Shown: in pieces, positions 55,060 to 63,047 of the stretch
Layout: the number at the start of each line of letters is the position of its first letter
How positions within the stretch are numbered: position 1 is the stretch's first letter
Assembly (NCBI GenBank): GCA_052400665.1
Contig: JBQTGK010000004.1
DNA: 64,000 nt
Direction: 5' to 3' (one strand)
Source of the DNA: JBQTGK01 sp052400665
Lineage (GTDB): Bacteria; Bacteroidota; Bacteroidia; Bacteroidales; Marinifilaceae
Notes under the pieces: model-generated
The model's database searches: none
Seen by the model: only the letters and a program-made list of their open reading frames with translations
What the model was told of the DNA's origin: nothing
Position numbers and translations under genes: made by a program

Positions 55060-55321
55060 ATATAATACTAAGCTTTAATGAAACGAGTGTTTAATTTTAT
55101 CGTGCAAATAATTGATAATTTATTTCTTATATACTTAGTACTTTGATGTTATCTCGAAAACTTTTAGTGCAGATCTCAAAAAAGAAGACCTCTACAATCA
55201 AAAAAAATATAAACGAAGATTTTTATGACAGCAAAACAATTATGTGGAATTTGAAGATCATAGCTCGAATTAAATTGATCCTGGGGTAGTTAAGCTGTTT
55301 TTGATCTTTTTTTTAATGTAT

Positions 55322-55354
55322 AAAAAAACCTTTCGAAAAAATCGAAAGGTTTTT
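55322..55354 (-). terminator. Terminator of tRNA-Trp
   Basis: AAAAACCTTTCGA pairs with TCGAAAGGTTTTT around five bases. On the minus strand extra T residues follow. It lies five bases past the tRNA. Confidence 0.9.
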
Positions 55355-55358
55355 GTTG

Positions 55359-55431
55359 CACGGGAGGAGAGACTCGAACTCCCGACACCTGGTTTTGGAG
55401 ACCAGTGCTCTGCCAACTGAGCTACACCCGT
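55359..55431 (-). tRNA. tRNA-Trp (anticodon CCA)
   Basis: The minus strand folds into a 73-base cloverleaf: acceptor ACGGGTG with CTCCCGT, D-arm GCTCAGTTGGCAGAGC, anticodon arm CTGGT-CTCCAAA-ACCAG with CCA, T-arm GGGAG-TTCGAGT-CTCTC. The discriminator base is G, as expected for Trp. The CCA tail is not encoded (CAA follows). Position 6 of the acceptor is U opposite U67, one mismatch. It is isolated from the tuf-secE region where Bacteroidota often keep this tRNA. Confidence 0.95.
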
Positions 55432-55742
55432 ATTTGTCTTTGCTATCTGCTCATTGATACTTATCAAGATAAGCTGTAAGCTTGTGTTTTCGGCAACTTT
55501 AATAGTATGCCTTCCTTAAAAGTCTGCGACAAAAGTAGAACAATTTTTTTTATCTGCAAGTTCTTTATCATGCTAAATTAAATAATTTGTGATGTCTTAT
55601 TTTCTCTTTGTTTGCAGCATGTTCAGAATGAGCTGATTGTCTTTGTAATGTTTTTTTGTAAGATTGTAAATAAATTTCTGCATAATTTTTAAAAATGTAG
55701 TAAATTATATGATATGCTTATTAATTCGAAAAATGTAATGCT
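55432..55742. other. Divergent intergenic region between tRNA-Trp and the iron-sulfur gene
   Basis: About 310 bases. The tRNA promoter lies at 55530-55559. Between it and the tRNA the transcribed leader (about 90 bases) holds two palindromes: CTTATC-AA-GATAAG at 55460-55473 and AAGCT-GTA-AGCTT at 55471-55483. The part nearer the plus-strand gene shows nothing clear. Confidence 0.5.
55530..55559 (-). promoter_or_regulatory. Promoter of tRNA-Trp
   Basis: On the minus strand TTG (55557-55559) is followed after 19 bases by TACTTTTG (55530-55537). This fits the Bacteroidota promoter consensus. Confidence 0.7.
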
Positions 55743-56186
55743 ATGAAGAGTACAAAAAAAGAATATTCGAACGGTGAAGTAACAGTTGTTTATGATTCGG
55801 AATTGTGTATCCATTCTGGTGAATGTTTTAAAGGATTACCTCTTGTTTTTCAACCAGGAACCCGGCCATGGATTAAAATGAAGGGATCCGATACAGAATC
55901 AATTATTAAGCAAGTACAGAAATGCCCTTCGCGAGCTTTATCATTTTATATGAACAGTCCAGAAACAAGTGAGAAAGATAAAGGGCTGGTAAAAGCTTTG
56001 GAGACAGGTAGAAATGTTGAGCTTATGAAAAATGGTCCATTAATGGTTGAAGGTCCGATTACTTTAATTCGTTCCGATGGAAAACGAGAAGCTTTGGAAA
56101 AGGCATCTTATTTTTGCAGATGTGGTGCTTCGAAAAATAAGCCATTTTGCGATGGTTCGCATCGGGATGTAGGATTTAAAGAATAA
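55743..56186 (+). CDS. Divergent 4Fe-4S (Fer4_19) and CDGSH fusion protein
   Basis: This 147-residue protein has two iron-sulfur domains. The first (about 1-70) is the divergent single-cluster ferredoxin type, with ELCIHSGECFKGLP and QKCPSRALSF. The second (about 95-147) is a CDGSH domain with the complete 2Fe-2S signature CRCGASKNKPFCDGSH (three Cys, one His). Similar fusions occur across bacteria and probably act in electron transfer or cluster handling. It is preceded by no obvious partner and ends at a palindrome shared with the ribosome hibernation factor gene. Confidence 0.92.
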   Translation: MKSTKKEYSNGEVTVVYDSELCIHSGECFKGLPLVFQPGTRPWIKMKGSDTESIIKQVQKCPSRALSFYMNSPETSEKDKGLVKALETGRNVELMKNGPLMVEGPITLIRSDGKREALEKASYFCRCGASKNKPFCDGSHRDVGFKE

Positions 56187-56212
56187 AAAAACGGAGCTAA
56201 TTAGCTCCGTTT
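56184..56212. terminator. Bidirectional terminator
   Basis: AAACGGAGCTAA and TTAGCTCCGTTT form a perfect 24-base palindrome. An A run before the stem becomes T on the minus strand. It ends both the iron-sulfur gene and the convergent hibernation factor gene. Confidence 0.9.
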
Positions 56213-56223
56213 CTGTTCGAGGA

Positions 56224-56514
56224 TTACCTCTTTTCTTTATATTTTAGAATTTGGCTTCGAAGTGCTTCTGCTACCAAATCTGTTGCTTCTTCAAATGTTT
56301 TGCTTTTCTTTTTTGCAAATAGTTCGTTTCCGGGAACATTCATTTTAACCTCAACAACTTTATTTTCTTTATTACTTGCTTTGTCTATATTTAAAATTAC
56401 TTCGTAAGTTGTAATTTTATTTTCAAACTTCTCTAACTTCCTTAACTTCTGGTTGATGAAGGCTTCCAACTTACTATCTGCTTTAAAACCTACGGATTGC
56501 ATTTTCATATTCAT
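56224..56514 (-). CDS. hpf: Ribosome hibernation-promoting factor
   Basis: This 96-residue protein is a short HPF/YfiA. MQSVGFKADSKLEAFINQKL matches the start and EVKMNVPGNELFAKKKSKTF the core, ending in EEATDLVAEALRSQILKYKE. Such factors bind the 30S subunit at the A and P sites and hold ribosomes inactive in stationary phase. Length is of the short form, without the dimerisation tail of long HPF. The start at 56514 fits because a perfect AGGAGGA lies six bases before it. It is transcribed alone, convergent with the iron-sulfur gene. Confidence 0.94.
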   Translation of the reverse strand: MNMKMQSVGFKADSKLEAFINQKLRKLEKFENKITTYEVILNIDKASNKENKVVEVKMNVPGNELFAKKKSKTFEEATDLVAEALRSQILKYKEKR

Positions 56515-56520
56515 TACAAT

Positions 56521-56527
56521 TCCTCCT
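56521..56527 (-). promoter_or_regulatory. Shine-Dalgarno site of hpf
   Basis: On the minus strand AGGAGGA is followed by six bases and the ATG of hpf. It is a full anti-SD match at ideal spacing. None of the other starts I checked by eye in this window has such a site. Confidence 0.8.
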
Positions 56528-56932
56528 ATATTTTAATATACACGCGAGTGTATGAGTTAATATTTTGATAAATATAAACCGGTTATTATGATTTGCGCAT
56601 GTTTGGCTTCGTTAAGCCCAGTTGATTAATCTTTCTAGTTTGAAAATAAGTAAAAAAAATAAGTTTACGAAATGAAACAGGCGATTTTATTGAAGTTTAA
56701 CAAATTTTAAAATTCAAGGTGTTCAAAATAAGGCATATAAAATTTTGTTTTTTTTTGTGATCTGTAATGTTTGTTTGAAGTAAATTTTAATATTGATTTA
56801 TTGTTTAACTATTTTTAACAATATCTGGGTAATATAAATGCAGAATGTGCTTTTTAATTAGAAGTTATTTAAAAAGGTAAATAATCTTATTCTCAAGATT
56901 TTTACAAAATTAAGATTGCTTTATATTACAAT

Positions 56933-56968
56933 AAAAAAAACCTGCCAGCACTTTTTACTGACAGGTTT
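56933..56968 (-). terminator. Terminator of the polysaccharide locus
   Basis: On the minus strand AAACCTGTCAG pairs with CTGGCAGGTTT, with one mismatch in the stem, and T residues follow. It lies just after the last GH3 gene. Confidence 0.85.
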
Positions 56969-56977
56969 CCTACTTAA

Positions 56978-59251
56978 CTAATCTATAAAACTAACGGCTA
57001 TTTTTTGAACATCTCGAGAATTACATCCTACATATATATAGTAAGTGCCAGATTCGAAAAGAAATTCTCCCTCAGGAGAATAATACCCAAAGTCCTTTTT
57101 ATTTAGTTCAAAAGTGATTCTTTTCTCTTCTTTTGAGGCAAGCTTAACTTTTTGGAATGCTTTTAACTCTTTTACAGGACGTGCGTAGGTTGCAGCTGGA
57201 TCCTGAATATAAACCTGTACGGTTTCTTCTCCAGTGAATTTACCTGTATTCGATAGAATCAGATTTAAATGGACCGATTCTTTTTTAGTATAAGATTCCT
57301 TGTCTGCCTTAACAGTTCCGTAGGTGAAGTTTGTATAGCTTAAGCCATATCCGAAAGGATAAAGCGGCGTATTTGGAGCATCGGTGTAATGAGACCAAAA
57401 TACATTTCCGCTGCTGTTAGGTCGTCCGGTATTCATGTGATTGTAGTAAATCGGACATTGTCCAACATTTCGAGGGAAAGACATAGTTAGTTTTCCTGAT
57501 GGATTAAAATCGCCGAACAAAATATCGGCAATAGCATTTCCAGCTTCGCTTCCAGCAAACCAGGTTTCTAATATAGCATCAGCTTTTTGAGCAATTTCAG
57601 GTATTGCTATGGGGCGGCCATTCATTAAAACAACTATAATCTTTTTATTTAGTTTACTGATTTTTTTAAAAAGTTCCATTTGTGTACCTTTCAATTGAAT
57701 ATCAGTTTGACTGCGTCCTTCTCCAGTTTGAAAACAATCTTCACCTAATGCTAATATAACTACATCTGATTTTTTAGCGGCATTTACAGCTTTATCTATT
57801 TCTCGTTTATTAATTGTATTGGAAAAGTTTAATTCTGCACGAAAATCTCTGGTTCCTATGGCAAGATCGCATCCTTTGGCATAATTAATTTTAGTATTTG
57901 ATGAAACTGTATTCTTAATTCCTTCTAATAATGAAACTGCCGAATTTTTAACAGCCTGAGCTCTCCAACTTCCCAGAGGTGTGTTTTTGTCTTTTGCCAA
58001 AGGACCTATTATGGCAATAGATTTGACTTGTTTTGAAATAGGCAATAGTTGTTCATTATTTTTAAGTAGAACCATAGAATGACGTGCTATTTTTCTTGCC
58101 ATATCACGACTTTCTTTACTGTTGATTACTTCTTTTTCGCGTTTAGGATTTGAATATTTATAAGGATTTTCGAATAAGCCCAGTTTATATTTTACTTTTA
58201 AGATTCTTCTGGCTGCATCTTCAATTACACTTTCTTTAACTTTACCTTCTTCAACCAATTCTTTTAAATAGGGCAGATAAGCATTCGATTCCATGTCCAT
58301 ATCCGAACCCGCATTAATGGCTAATTGTGCTGCCTGTTTTAGATCTTCGGCAGCCCCATGGTAGGCAATTTCTTTAATACTGCCCCAATCGGAAACTACA
58401 TAACCGTCGAAGCCCCATTTATCTTTTAATAAGTTTCGCTGAAGATATGGGTTTGCAGTTGCAGGTGTACCATTTATCAGGTTAAATGAATTCATGAAGG
58501 TACTCACGCCATTTTTGGCTACCGCTTTAAAGGGTGGTAATACCATGTTATGAAGTGTGTATGTTCCAATATCAACGGTATTGTATTCCTTTCCGGCTTC
58601 AACATACGCATAGCCAGCAAAATGTTTGGCACAGGCAGCAATGGTATTTTCTTTCGAGAGGTCGTCGCCTTCGAATCCCTGAATTCTGGCAACTGATAAT
58701 AAACTTGCCAGATAAGGATCTTCTCCACAACCTTCCATTACGCGTCCCCATCGGGCATCACTTCCAACATCCATCATGGGAGCAAAAGTCCAGTGTAAAC
58801 CCGCTGCTGTAGCTTCTTTTGCAGCAAGACGAGAAGCTAGTTTTGAGATTTCAGTATCCCAGGCACAGGCTTCGCCCAAAGGAATTGGGGCCATTGTTTT
58901 GTATCCATGAATTACATCGTATCCAAAAATTAAAGGAATTCCTAAGCGACTATTTTCTACGGCTAGTTTTTGAGCTTCGTAAGTGGCTTTAGCACCATAA
59001 ACATTAAGCATGGAACCTACGCGACCGTTTTTTATGTCTTCTAAACGTTTTTGGGCAGACGAATTTTTAGGAGCCGGACCAGTCATTTCCCAATAGCTGG
59101 TATATTGGTTCATCTGACCAATTTTTTCTTCCAAAGTCATTTTTGAAAGAAGTTCATCAACAAACTGATCTGATTTATCTACTATATTTTCTTTAGTACA
59201 CGACAATAATAGCAGGAGAAAAGCACCCCAAATAGTTATGTATTTTTTCAT
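56978..59251 (-). CDS. GH3 beta-glucosidase, lipoprotein (BglX-like)
   Basis: The 757-residue product is a lipoprotein (Cys18 in LLLSCTKE). It has the GH3 barrel, the alpha/beta sandwich and a C-terminal fibronectin III-like domain. The likely nucleophile is D288 in YVVSDWGSIKEI. KHFAGYAYVEAG and WGRVMEGCGEDPYLA are standard. The acid/base region is GEDCFQTGEGRSQTD. Known relatives release glucose from short beta-glucans, here probably beta-1,6- or beta-1,3-linked. It is the last gene of the minus-strand locus, 15 bases after the second GH3 gene. Confidence 0.92.
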   Translation of the reverse strand: MKKYITIWGAFLLLLLSCTKENIVDKSDQFVDELLSKMTLEEKIGQMNQYTSYWEMTGPAPKNSSAQKRLEDIKNGRVGSMLNVYGAKATYEAQKLAVENSRLGIPLIFGYDVIHGYKTMAPIPLGEACAWDTEISKLASRLAAKEATAAGLHWTFAPMMDVGSDARWGRVMEGCGEDPYLASLLSVARIQGFEGDDLSKENTIAACAKHFAGYAYVEAGKEYNTVDIGTYTLHNMVLPPFKAVAKNGVSTFMNSFNLINGTPATANPYLQRNLLKDKWGFDGYVVSDWGSIKEIAYHGAAEDLKQAAQLAINAGSDMDMESNAYLPYLKELVEEGKVKESVIEDAARRILKVKYKLGLFENPYKYSNPKREKEVINSKESRDMARKIARHSMVLLKNNEQLLPISKQVKSIAIIGPLAKDKNTPLGSWRAQAVKNSAVSLLEGIKNTVSSNTKINYAKGCDLAIGTRDFRAELNFSNTINKREIDKAVNAAKKSDVVILALGEDCFQTGEGRSQTDIQLKGTQMELFKKISKLNKKIIVVLMNGRPIAIPEIAQKADAILETWFAGSEAGNAIADILFGDFNPSGKLTMSFPRNVGQCPIYYNHMNTGRPNSSGNVFWSHYTDAPNTPLYPFGYGLSYTNFTYGTVKADKESYTKKESVHLNLILSNTGKFTGEETVQVYIQDPAATYARPVKELKAFQKVKLASKEEKRITFELNKKDFGYYSPEGEFLFESGTYYIYVGCNSRDVQKIAVSFID

Positions 59252-59266
59252 TTTCGTTTTTTTAGG

Positions 59267-61450
59267 CTATTCTACTTTAATATCAATAGATTGGTATATA
59301 TTACGAGAGGATGTTCCAATCAAAAATTGGAATTCTCCTTTTTCTAGTTTCCAATTCATATTGGTATCGTCGAAGAAGGATAGTTTTTTTACCGGTATTT
59401 TTATTTGAATGGTTTTACTTTCTCCTGCCCGTAAATTTATTTTTTTAAATCCTTTTAATTCTTTTGAAGGTCTTAAAACCGAGGATGATTTGTCCTTAGC
59501 ATAAATCTGAATTGTTTCTTTTCCGTCTACTTTTCCAGTATTTTTAATTTCACAGGATATGCTTATGGTGTCGTTGGAATGATATGTGTTTTTATCGCTA
59601 GAAGTATTTGTAATATCAAAATTAGTGTAGGAAAGGCCAAAGCCAAATTCGAATAATGGCTTTATATTTTTTGTGTCGTGCCAGCGGTATCCAACTAAAA
59701 TATCTTCTTTGTATTCCTGATTTTTTCCATCTCCAGGATAGGACAATTTACCGAAAGAATGAGCAGCATTGTCTTCTAGTTTTACAGGAAAAGTAAATGG
59801 TAGTTTTCCCGATGGATTTACATCTCCGGAAATAATATCGGCAATAGCATGTCCGGCTTCGCTACCTAAATACCAAACCTGAGCAATGGCTTTAACTTTT
59901 GATATCCATGGCATTTCTACCGCATTTCCACTTACCAGAATAAGGGCGGTGTTTTTGTTTACTTTTAAAATCTCTGAAAGTAATTTTTCCTGTTCAAAAG
60001 GAAGTTCAAACTGCAGTCTGTCATCGCCTTCGCAGTCTTGGTGATGGTTTTTGTTTAATCCCCCAACATATAGAACCATATCAGCTTGACTGGCAATTTT
60101 AACAGCTTGAGAGCGAAGTGATTTAGCGTTTAGTTTTGATGGAATTACACGTCCATAAACCGAAGGACCTGAAGAATATCCCATTGCATGAAGAATGTTA
60201 GCATTGGTAAAACGTTCCTGAAATCCCTGTAAAGGTGAAATTTCATGAATGGTTTTTAATTCAGAAGATCCGCCTCCCAGGGTCATTACTTTTGTGGCAT
60301 TTTCACCAATAATAGCTATTGTTTTTGTTGTTTTTGGATCGATAGGAAAGAAGTTGTCCTCATTTTTTAAAAGTACGATTCCTTCTTGAGCGATTTCTCG
60401 GGCTATATCAAAATGTTCCTGGCTATTCATGCTACCAAAAGGTCTTGATTTGTTCATACTTGTTCTGAACATCAGGCGAAGAATTCTTCTTACTTTATCA
60501 TCGACTACACTTTCTTCAATTTCTCCATTTTCAATCATTTTGCGCAAGGGGTTGGCAAGATAATAATTGTCGTAAGCATTTTTTGATGAGCTGGTTAATC
60601 CATCGGTTCCAGTTCCCATTTCTATGTCTAAACCATAAAGAGCCGCTTGTTTGGTGTTGTGGGTTGCTCCCCAGTCTGTAATTAAAGTTCCATCAAAAGC
60701 CCAGTCTTTTTTCAGAATTTTATTCACCAATAGTTCGTTATGGCAGCAATATTGACCTCGAAATTGATTGTAGGCACCCATTATTGACCATACTTTTCCT
60801 TCCTGAACTGCTGCTTTAAAAGCAGGCAGATAGATTTCATATAAAGCTCTGTCGCTTAATTCTACATTAATATGATCTCGCCAGTGCTCCTGATTGTTTA
60901 GTACGTAATGTTTTACGCAGGCGGCAACACCATTTTCCTGTACTCCATGAATATAAGGAACTACCATTTTAGAAGCTAAATATGGGTCTTCACCCATGTA
61001 TTCGAAGTTTCGACCATTTAAAGGAGTGCGATAGATGTTAACACCTGGTCCTAAAAGCACATCTTTTTTACGATATCGGGCTTCCTGTCCAATTGCTTTC
61101 CCATACTTATAGGATAGGTCTGGATTAAAAGTTGCAGCAAGACAAGTAAGAGCGGGGAACGCTGTACATGAGTCATTTGTCCATTGTGCATGATTCCAGG
61201 TATCCCATTCTATTTCAGCTCTTACTCCATGAGGTCCGTCTGACATCCATAATTCAGGAATTCCTAACCGAGCTACACCTTTAGAACTAAATTTGGATTG
61301 TGCATGGCACATATCGAGCTTTTCCTTTAAGGTAAGCTGTTTTATGATTTCTTCGATTTTTTTATCCATTGATTCGGAATTATTTTGTGCTATTAATGGA
61401 TTTATAAAAACACAAGCTGAAAAGAGCGAAATGAAGAATAGTTTTTTCAT
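59267..61450 (-). CDS. GH3 beta-glucosidase, secreted
   Basis: This 727-residue protein has a cleavable signal peptide (MKKLFFISLFSACVFINPLI). The GH3 barrel carries the likely nucleophile D259 in GTLITDWGATH. It has KHYVLNNQEHWRDHINVELS and the acid/base region CEGDDRLQFELPFEQE, a more classical E-G-x-D-R form than its neighbour. A fibronectin III-like domain ends it. It should be periplasmic, unlike the neighbouring lipoprotein GH3. Two distinct GH3 enzymes in one locus suggest different linkages or chain lengths. Confidence 0.92.
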   Translation of the reverse strand: MKKLFFISLFSACVFINPLIAQNNSESMDKKIEEIIKQLTLKEKLDMCHAQSKFSSKGVARLGIPELWMSDGPHGVRAEIEWDTWNHAQWTNDSCTAFPALTCLAATFNPDLSYKYGKAIGQEARYRKKDVLLGPGVNIYRTPLNGRNFEYMGEDPYLASKMVVPYIHGVQENGVAACVKHYVLNNQEHWRDHINVELSDRALYEIYLPAFKAAVQEGKVWSIMGAYNQFRGQYCCHNELLVNKILKKDWAFDGTLITDWGATHNTKQAALYGLDIEMGTGTDGLTSSSKNAYDNYYLANPLRKMIENGEIEESVVDDKVRRILRLMFRTSMNKSRPFGSMNSQEHFDIAREIAQEGIVLLKNEDNFFPIDPKTTKTIAIIGENATKVMTLGGGSSELKTIHEISPLQGFQERFTNANILHAMGYSSGPSVYGRVIPSKLNAKSLRSQAVKIASQADMVLYVGGLNKNHHQDCEGDDRLQFELPFEQEKLLSEILKVNKNTALILVSGNAVEMPWISKVKAIAQVWYLGSEAGHAIADIISGDVNPSGKLPFTFPVKLEDNAAHSFGKLSYPGDGKNQEYKEDILVGYRWHDTKNIKPLFEFGFGLSYTNFDITNTSSDKNTYHSNDTISISCEIKNTGKVDGKETIQIYAKDKSSSVLRPSKELKGFKKINLRAGESKTIQIKIPVKKLSFFDDTNMNWKLEKGEFQFLIGTSSRNIYQSIDIKVE

Positions 61451-61497
61451 AGAGTTAAGCTTTTAGTAGAGATATCTTTAAAAATGCAGATTCTTTT

Positions 61498-62961
61498 TTA
61501 GTAAATAATTGATTGAATAGCTCTGGCCGGGATTTCGATTTCGGCAGCGATATTAGAACCAATATATAGTTTGTATTTTATATTTTGTTCTGATTTATTC
61601 ATAACTACACTAATCATTTTTCCATTTTCGTTAATAAATGATGTGCTTTCCAGAAAGCTAATACTGGATACAGTACTTACTCTTTTTGCACCAGGGCGCA
61701 CAAATTTAGAAAAATGTCCAATATAATAGTAGGAAGGAGTATAAATTAAGCTATCGGTTCTGGTATCAGCATGAATGGGAGCAAAACATAAGTTATTTAC
61801 ATGGTTTGGTCCACCTGTTTCATCTAAAAGAATATTCCAGTCGGTCCAACCAACTGTTCCGTAATTAAAATCGTTTATCATCGAGTGTCCATAGCGTTCA
61901 GCATTTGGCCAGTATTGGTATTTTGCAGGATCGAAGGCTTCGTTGCATCCTTCAGTAAACAGTAATTTTTTATCAGGATAGGCTTCCTGTATTTTTTGCA
62001 GATTGTTAAACATTGGTTCACCTTTTCGCCATGTTTCGTACCAGTGAAAACCTGTTCCCCATGCATATTTTGCTGCATCAGGATCATCCATAATTGTATT
62101 GGCACGGTGGGTAATTAAATCGCGGTTATGATCCCAAATTACAATATTTTTATTGCCCAAACCTTCTTTTTCTAAAGTAGGGCCAAGGTGATTTTTTAGG
62201 AAGTCGCGTTCTTCTTCGGCTGTATATATACAGGATTCCCAGCGTTGGGTAGCCATTGGTTCGTTTTGAATGGTAATACCCCAAACAGGTATTCCTTCTT
62301 TTTCGTAAGCTTTAATAAATTTTGCGTAGTACATTGCCCATGAGTCGTAATATTCTGGTAGTAGTTTGCCTCCGTTTAGCATGTTATTATTGTCTTTCAT
62401 GAAAGCTGGAGGACTCCATGGACTTGCATAAAATAGGATAGAACCACCTGCTTTTTTAATGGCTCTATGAATCATTGGAAGGCGGTATTTTTTATCAATA
62501 TCAATGGAAAAAGTTTTTAATTCTTTATCTCCTTCCTTGATGTAGGTAAAATTACCTTTGCTAAAATCACAGGCATGTATAGATGTGCGCATTAGGGAGT
62601 AGGCGATTCCTTCTTTGCTGTAATAGGCATTTAATAGTTCTTCTTGTTTTTCTTTTGATAGTTTTGCAAATACCTCTGCCGAGGCATCAGTTATGGCTCC
62701 TCCAATTCCAATAAAACTTTGAAAGGTGTTGTTTGGATTCACGAAAATTGAGTTTTCGGTTTCCAATGCTTGTTTCGATTTTTTGAATACAACTTCTCCT
62801 GTATTACTTAACCTTAAGTCGGTATCTTTTGCAGTGGTAACTATTTGAGCTATTTCACCTTCTGCAGTAAACTTTTTGTTATTTGTTGTATTTTTTAACG
62901 AATCTGGTTGTGAACAAGCAGTACATGCCATTAGTAGTATTACAGGAATAATATTTTTCAT
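61498..62961 (-). CDS. GH30 glucanase lipoprotein (probable endo-beta-1,6-glucanase)
   Basis: The 487-residue product is a lipoprotein (a Cys in LLMACTACSQ). The GH30 barrel has acid/base E234 in GITIQNEPMATQRWE and nucleophile E337 in LLFTEGCNEAFD. FIGIGGAITDASAEVFAKLS and FYASPWSPPAFMKDN are GH30_1/GH30_3 motifs. A C-terminal beta domain ends it. GH30_3 members cleave beta-1,6-glucan, and the neighbouring SusD and GH3 genes match the layout of the Bacteroides beta-1,6-glucan locus. Glucosylceramidase activity is the alternative. Surface location would fit the first cut of the polymer. Confidence 0.88.
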   Translation of the reverse strand: MKNIIPVILLMACTACSQPDSLKNTTNNKKFTAEGEIAQIVTTAKDTDLRLSNTGEVVFKKSKQALETENSIFVNPNNTFQSFIGIGGAITDASAEVFAKLSKEKQEELLNAYYSKEGIAYSLMRTSIHACDFSKGNFTYIKEGDKELKTFSIDIDKKYRLPMIHRAIKKAGGSILFYASPWSPPAFMKDNNNMLNGGKLLPEYYDSWAMYYAKFIKAYEKEGIPVWGITIQNEPMATQRWESCIYTAEEERDFLKNHLGPTLEKEGLGNKNIVIWDHNRDLITHRANTIMDDPDAAKYAWGTGFHWYETWRKGEPMFNNLQKIQEAYPDKKLLFTEGCNEAFDPAKYQYWPNAERYGHSMINDFNYGTVGWTDWNILLDETGGPNHVNNLCFAPIHADTRTDSLIYTPSYYYIGHFSKFVRPGAKRVSTVSSISFLESTSFINENGKMISVVMNKSEQNIKYKLYIGSNIAAEIEIPARAIQSIIY

Positions 62962-62989
62962 GATAAGGAGCTTTTTTATTTATGTATAT

Positions 62990-63017
62990 AAGACTACCCC
63001 AGTTATGAGGTAGTCTT
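62990..63017 (-). terminator. Hairpin between susD and the GH30 gene
   Basis: AAGACTACC pairs with GGTAGTCTT. No good T tract follows on the minus strand, so it may be a partial terminator or an mRNA-stabilising stem that sets the ratio of SusC/D to the enzymes. Confidence 0.5.
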
Positions 63018-63047
63018 ATTTTATGATTCAAATATTAAAAATAATTA

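Larger units (their letters stand above)
56515..56977. other. Intergenic region upstream of the hibernation factor gene
   Basis: About 460 AT-rich bases. On the minus strand before hpf lie the AGGAGGA site, TACAC-TCGC-GTGTA (56539-56552, an inverted repeat) and GGCTT-CGTT-AAGCC (56605-56618, a hairpin). The remainder up to the GH3 terminator is featureless. A TAnnTTTG promoter could not be placed with confidence. Confidence 0.5.

Noticed and set aside
55146..55289. A 47-codon basic frame between the ABC exporter and tRNA-Trp
   Set aside because: Lys/Ile-rich, no terminator of its own and no motif; most likely chance.
55270..55467. A 65-codon minus-strand frame containing GVAQLAEHWSPKPGVGSSS
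   Set aside because: It is the tRNA-Trp gene read as protein, a well-known annotation artefact.
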